A DNA stretch of 64,000 bases from Trileptium ribeirensis (lineage: Eukaryota; Nematoda; Enoplea; Enoplida; Thoracostomopsidae): contig JASANE010028306.1 of the NCBI GenBank assembly GCA_030248225.1, positions 81,808-145,807 on the forward strand. The letters are read 5' to 3'. The notes under the pieces are model-generated. The model was given only the letters and a program-made list of their open reading frames with translations, had not been told where the DNA came from and searched no databases. Positions within the stretch are counted from its first letter, which is position 1. Every line of letters begins with the position of its first letter. Both the position numbers and the translations under genes were made by a program. Positions 59,749 through 64,000 of the stretch are shown here, in pieces.

Positions 59749-61800
59749 GTGTGTGTAGAATTTTTATATATTGTTTCATGTGATTTAAATAATACCTGTG
59801 GTCGTAGTGCCTCCGGTAAAGGTGAGGAAATCCCGACTACCGTGTTTATTTCGAAATGTTAAAATTTGTTTTGTGATAAAATTTGTGAACGACGATAACA
59901 GTTAAATATTATAGGTTTTTACAAACATGGAGGTCGAGATACAAGTTTGGTGGCAACTGTAGAAGTAGTAGTAAGCGCTGAAGAGTCCATACAAAAACTG
60001 GATCAATCATTCAGGGTGTTGAAACCAGCCTTTTTTCCTACTATCGCCGGGATCTCAGTTAAATTTTCTTACAACTGATGTCTCAGCTGGCCGAAATCAG
60101 TCATGTCTTTGGTTTTGAACGAGTCGTGACGCCCGTCTGGTTCGCAGCTAGCATCGCACAAATGTGTAACCCACTGCATAGATATCAAGTTCAGAAGGTG
60201 ATAAAGTTTGAAATAATCGCAACTGATCTAAAAGCTATCTTTTGTTATAACATAACAACTATGGTTATAACGAACGTATTCATGTGGAATCATTTTAAAA
60301 ATACTCAAACACCAGGACCAGTAACTTATGGTTAGCCTACGAAAACAATAAAATAGCAAAAACGTTGATTGATGCAGAAGAATGCGACTAATGGATAATG
60401 GTGTGATTATGATGGGGTGAGGGCAAGAACACAACCCTCAAGGTTTTTAGACCAGTCTTAGTGGAACTACATTTTTTGAGCGGAGCGACGGCATTAGTAA
60501 TATGAACGTACTCAATGTCTTGGGAATATATTATTACCTGGACAACAATGAGTAAATGAAAGAACAGTTTTATTCCGTTCGAACGAAAAGCAAGACAAAG
60601 GAAGTCACGTGGCTTATACAGCATGGTGATGAATGGTAATCGAAGCACTGCAATGAAATAGGACACGGAGTCTGAAAATAATTTTGTCTATAACATTCAT
60701 ACTATACTATTCCTGTATGTACAGTGCATCTATTTTCTTATTTCCCCATGGAAAACTCAACGCATATGCCATTAAAACGACTCTACGACCAATAATTACG
60801 CTGTTATGAGCTTAAATAGGGTGTTAATTACCTAATTAGCTTAATTAATGATAAAATTGGCAAGTTGCCAAACTTCTAAAATATCAGGTGCACATCCTCA
60901 CATGATAAGCTTTCAAACAAAAAAAGTTCTTTGAAATAGGTTCAGTGGTTCTTGAGATCCATGAAAGACGAACGGCCATCGACTTTTTTGCTCCCAGACA
61001 GAAAATAAAAACGCTCCGCTCAATAACGATTCTTTGGACAACTCAAGGAGTAACTTTCTAGCTCAAATATTGTTTGCGTGAAATGTTATGAAAATGTATA
61101 AACGTATCGTTTCCAAGTAATTTTCGTTCATTTATATTCGTTGCGGAAGGGTATGATTTATATAGAAATAAGCGAAAGTGTTACTATATTTTCAATTTTA
61201 CCACTGATGCGACACACATACACAACCCCGTTAAGATATTCATCACCGTTATAATAAATTATAGCGCGGGCCAACATGCTTTGCCATTACAATCGTAAAT
61301 AGCAGTATCTATCTATATTAGTAAAAACTACCAGAAATTATCATATTGTCCCAGTTTAAATTCCGTTTAATACTGTTATTTCGTTTGTTTTTGGTATGAT
61401 AACATGTTTTTACCGTTGTGATACTGAAGTCAAAGCATGATTTTGATGTCTAATAGTTCCTGTCAGAATTTGAGCAAACGTTAACCCTGAAAGTGATGAT
61501 ATACCTTCGAACACCTTTCGAAAACGAAATTACTGTACTTCTCGAACAAACATTAAACTATTCGCTTTATAGCAGATTCGGCAGTTTACGTGTGACTTGA
61601 TGTTAGTTAGGTTTTGTAAATTTTTTCTGTAAATTTATTAAAATTTTCGCTTTGGGAATAACATAATTATTGTTATGTTTGCTAACTGTTACTGCTTGCG
61701 GCAATATGTTCAGTTTCGCCATAATTCTCATGCGCAGAAATAATAAACTAGTGTGTTCAAATATATTGAGCTTTTCGACTTTAGTATTTATAGACTTTTT
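59749..61800. other. No recognisable gene
   Basis: AT-rich. Possibly intron if the flanking candidate exons are real. No repeats of note. Confidence 0.35.
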
Positions 61801-61808
61801 TATTGTAG

Positions 61809-61957
61809 AACCAAAAATTTGTTTGTTTGCCTTGGTTCCTCCGAAGATCGAACAACAATTGCTCCGATATCTCAGCCTCATGGCGATGGTCAGACGATCA
61901 ATATTTCGCTACGACAGTGTAGAACTCTATTTTTTCGTTACGTCATTTAAAACTATA
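61809..61957 (+). other. Candidate coding exon (delta)
   Basis: 149 bp between acceptor TTTTTATTGTAG and a strong donor CTATA|GTAAGTTG. In phase with exon gamma it reads PKICLFALVPPKIEQQLLRY and onward. Another frame over the same bases (SSEDRTTIAPISQPHGDGQT) looks at least as protein-like and would end at a stop at 61948-61950. The correct frame cannot be decided here. Confidence 0.22.
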
Positions 61958-62301
61958 GTAAGTTGTTTAAAATATATACACCAAGTTTATAATGTGCAGC
62001 AATCTACATGAGTATATTAATATTGTTCGGTTGACGTTCACTCGGTGTTAGTTTAAGTGTTTGCTCGAAAAATTTGAATCTGTTTAAATGGTGTTCGATT
62101 TTTGTTCGACTTCAGCTTGAAATTTTCAATACAGTTTTTTTTTAATTTTGCTTGATAGCTGTTCGTAGTTTGTTCCAGATTGGTCTGCGGACAGCTAAAT
62201 CTTGCTCGATGTTTGTTCGATTAAATGCAGTAGTTATTGTGCCTAGTACTGTACTAACTTGCCCTGTGATATTGGGCGCTACTTCGACACATTCTTGGTC
62301 G

Positions 62302-64000
62302 CGCTAGAAAGTCGCTGGTTCTCAAACAGCTACATATGTGATACCAACGATGCCGTGCTGATTAACTCCGAGTCTTGTCCGTGGTCGTTACACTAATGGT
62401 TGCCGAGTTTGAAACAAATACAGTACTCGCTAGAAATGTCCGCTGCTCACTCGATGTTCGCTTGCCAACATTAATTGTTCAGTGCTCAAACAGCTATCTA
62501 ATACCAACGATGCCGTGCTGATGAGCTCCGATTCTTGTCCGCCGTCATTACACTAATGTTACTATGCAGAGTTTGAAACAAATACAGTACTCGCTAGAAA
62601 TGTCCGCTGCTCACTCGATGTTCGCTTGCCAACATTAATTGTTCAGTGCTCAAACAGCTACCTAATACCAACGATGCCGTGCTGATTAGCTCCGATTCTT
62701 GTCCGCCGTCATTACACTAATGTTACTATGCAGAGTTTGAAACAAATACAGTACTGGCTAGAAATGTCCGCTGCTCACTCGATGTTCGCTTGCCAACATT
62801 AATTGTTCAGTGCTCAAACAGCTATCTAATACCAACGATGCCGTGCTGATGAGCTCCGATTCTTGTCCGCCGTCATTACACTAATGTTACTATGCAGAGT
62901 TTGAAACAAATACAGTACTCGCTAGAAATGTCCGCTGCTCACTCGATGTTCGCTTGCCAACATTAATTGTTCAGTGCTCAAACAGCTATCTAATAGCAAC
63001 GATGCCGTGCTTATGAGCTCCGATTCTTGTCCGCCGTCATTACACTAATGTTACTATGCAGAGTTTGAAACAAATACAGTACTCGCTAGAAATGTCCGCT
63101 GCTCACTCGATGTTCGCTTGCCAACATTAATTGTTCAGTGCTCAAACAGCTATCTAATACCAACGATGCCGTGCTGATGAGCTCCGATTCTTGTCCGCCG
63201 TCATTACACTAATGTTACTATGCAGAGTTTGAAACAAATACAGTACTCGCTAGAAATGTCCGCTGCTCACTCGATGTTCGCTTGCCAACATTAATTGTTC
63301 AGTGCTCAAACAGCTATCTAATAGCAACGATGCCGTGCTTATGAGCTCCGATTCTTGTCCGCCGTCATTACACTAATGTTACTATGCAGAGTTTGAAACA
63401 AATACAGTACTCGCTAGAAATGTCCGCTGCTCACTCGATGTTCGCTTGCCAACATTAATTGTTCAGTGCTCAAACAGCTATCTAATACCAACGATGCCGT
63501 GCTGATGAGCTCCGATTCTTGTCCGCCGTCATTACACTAATGTTACTATGCAGAGTTTGAAACAAATACAGTACTCGCTAGAAATGTCCGCTGCTCACTC
63601 GATGTTCGCTTGCCAACATTAATTGTTCAGTGCTCAAACAGCTATCTAATAGCAACGATGCCGTGCTTATGAGCTCCGATTCTTGTCCGCCGTCATTACA
63701 CTAATGTTACTATGCAGAGTTTGAAACAAATACAGTACTCGCTAGAAATGTCCGCTGCTCACTCGATGTTCGCTTGCCAACATTAATTGTTCAGTGCTCA
63801 AACAGCTATCTAATACCAACGATGCCGTGCTGATGAGCTCCGATTCTTGTCCGCCGTCATTACACTAATGTTACTATGCAGAGTTTGAAACAAATACAGT
63901 ACTCGCTAGAAATGTCCGCTGCTCACTCGATGTTCGCTTGCCAACATTAATTGTTCAGTGCTCAAACAGCTACCTAATACCAACGATGCCGTGCTGATGA
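62302..64000 (+). repeat. 164-bp satellite array with two-monomer higher-order structure
   Basis: At least ten head-to-tail units run off the right edge. GAGTTTGAAACAAATACAG recurs at 62405, 62569, 62733, 62897, 63061, 63225, 63389, 63553, 63717 and 63881, exactly 164 bp apart. The first unit (62302-62404) is clearly diverged. Later units differ at a few diagnostic bases: type A has AATACCAACG and GCTGATGAG, type B has AATAGCAACG and GCTTATGAG. From about 62820 the order is A-B-A-B-A-B-A, a 328-bp repeat. Units at about 62660 and 63970 are a third variant (CTACCTAATACC). Confidence 0.97.

Noticed and set aside
62302..64000. CRISPR-like array
   Set aside because: Whole 164-bp units repeat with no unique spacers; this is satellite DNA in a eukaryotic context.

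Overview
The window is eukaryotic and gene-poor. Evidence for this is the spliced coding exons with GT/AG borders, CR1-like LINEs with a PHD-finger ORF1, Merlin and hAT DNA transposons, tRNA-derived SINEs, satellite DNA and long AT-rich noncoding stretches. The repeat mix suggests an invertebrate, perhaps an ecdysozoan, but the sequence alone does not fix the phylum. Most of the window is transposable-element debris, and no bacterial-style operon or CRISPR array is present.

Left end (1-8.9 kb): a nested transposon stack. A decayed Merlin (ISXO2/IS1016-like) transposase on the plus strand is split twice. A near-complete CR1-like LINE on the minus strand (about 140-4205) sits in its N-terminal region. 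A non-autonomous hAT element (5023-6167) sits exactly between two codons' worth of conserved C-terminal sequence and is flanked by a perfect 8-bp target duplication. A second hAT copy in the opposite orientation follows at 7742-8922.

9.7-15 kb: a tandemly duplicated 1.1-kb noncoding repeat made of four ~150-170-bp subunits. Its second copy is interrupted by a 5'-truncated LINE. A tRNA-derived SINE and a 222-bp hAT MITE follow. 15-28 kb: mostly unrecognised AT-rich DNA with two more SINE-like units, several short duplications, a possible LINE relic and a 743-bp terminal-inverted-repeat element.

28.6-36.7 kb (minus strand): the best host gene. Three phase-compatible exons encode a signal peptide, one immunoglobulin domain, a Ser/Thr/Asn-rich stalk and a hydrophobic C-terminus, so it is probably a GPI-anchored surface protein of 372 residues. 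Its large first intron carries a third ~1-kb hAT copy and a second possible TIR element.

37-62 kb: sparse. It contains a telomere-like (GCCTAA)n tract beside a GC hairpin, a second hAT family (42051-43180), a 137-bp x 4 tandem array with a B-box-like core, and an alternating inverted-repeat cluster (56.7-58.1 kb) built around the same telomere-like/GC-hairpin module. There are also four weakly supported plus-strand exons (48.1, 52.0, 59.6, 61.8 kb) whose reading phases are mutually compatible. The right edge (62.3-64.0 kb) is a 164-bp satellite that runs off the window and shows an alternating two-monomer (328-bp) higher-order pattern.
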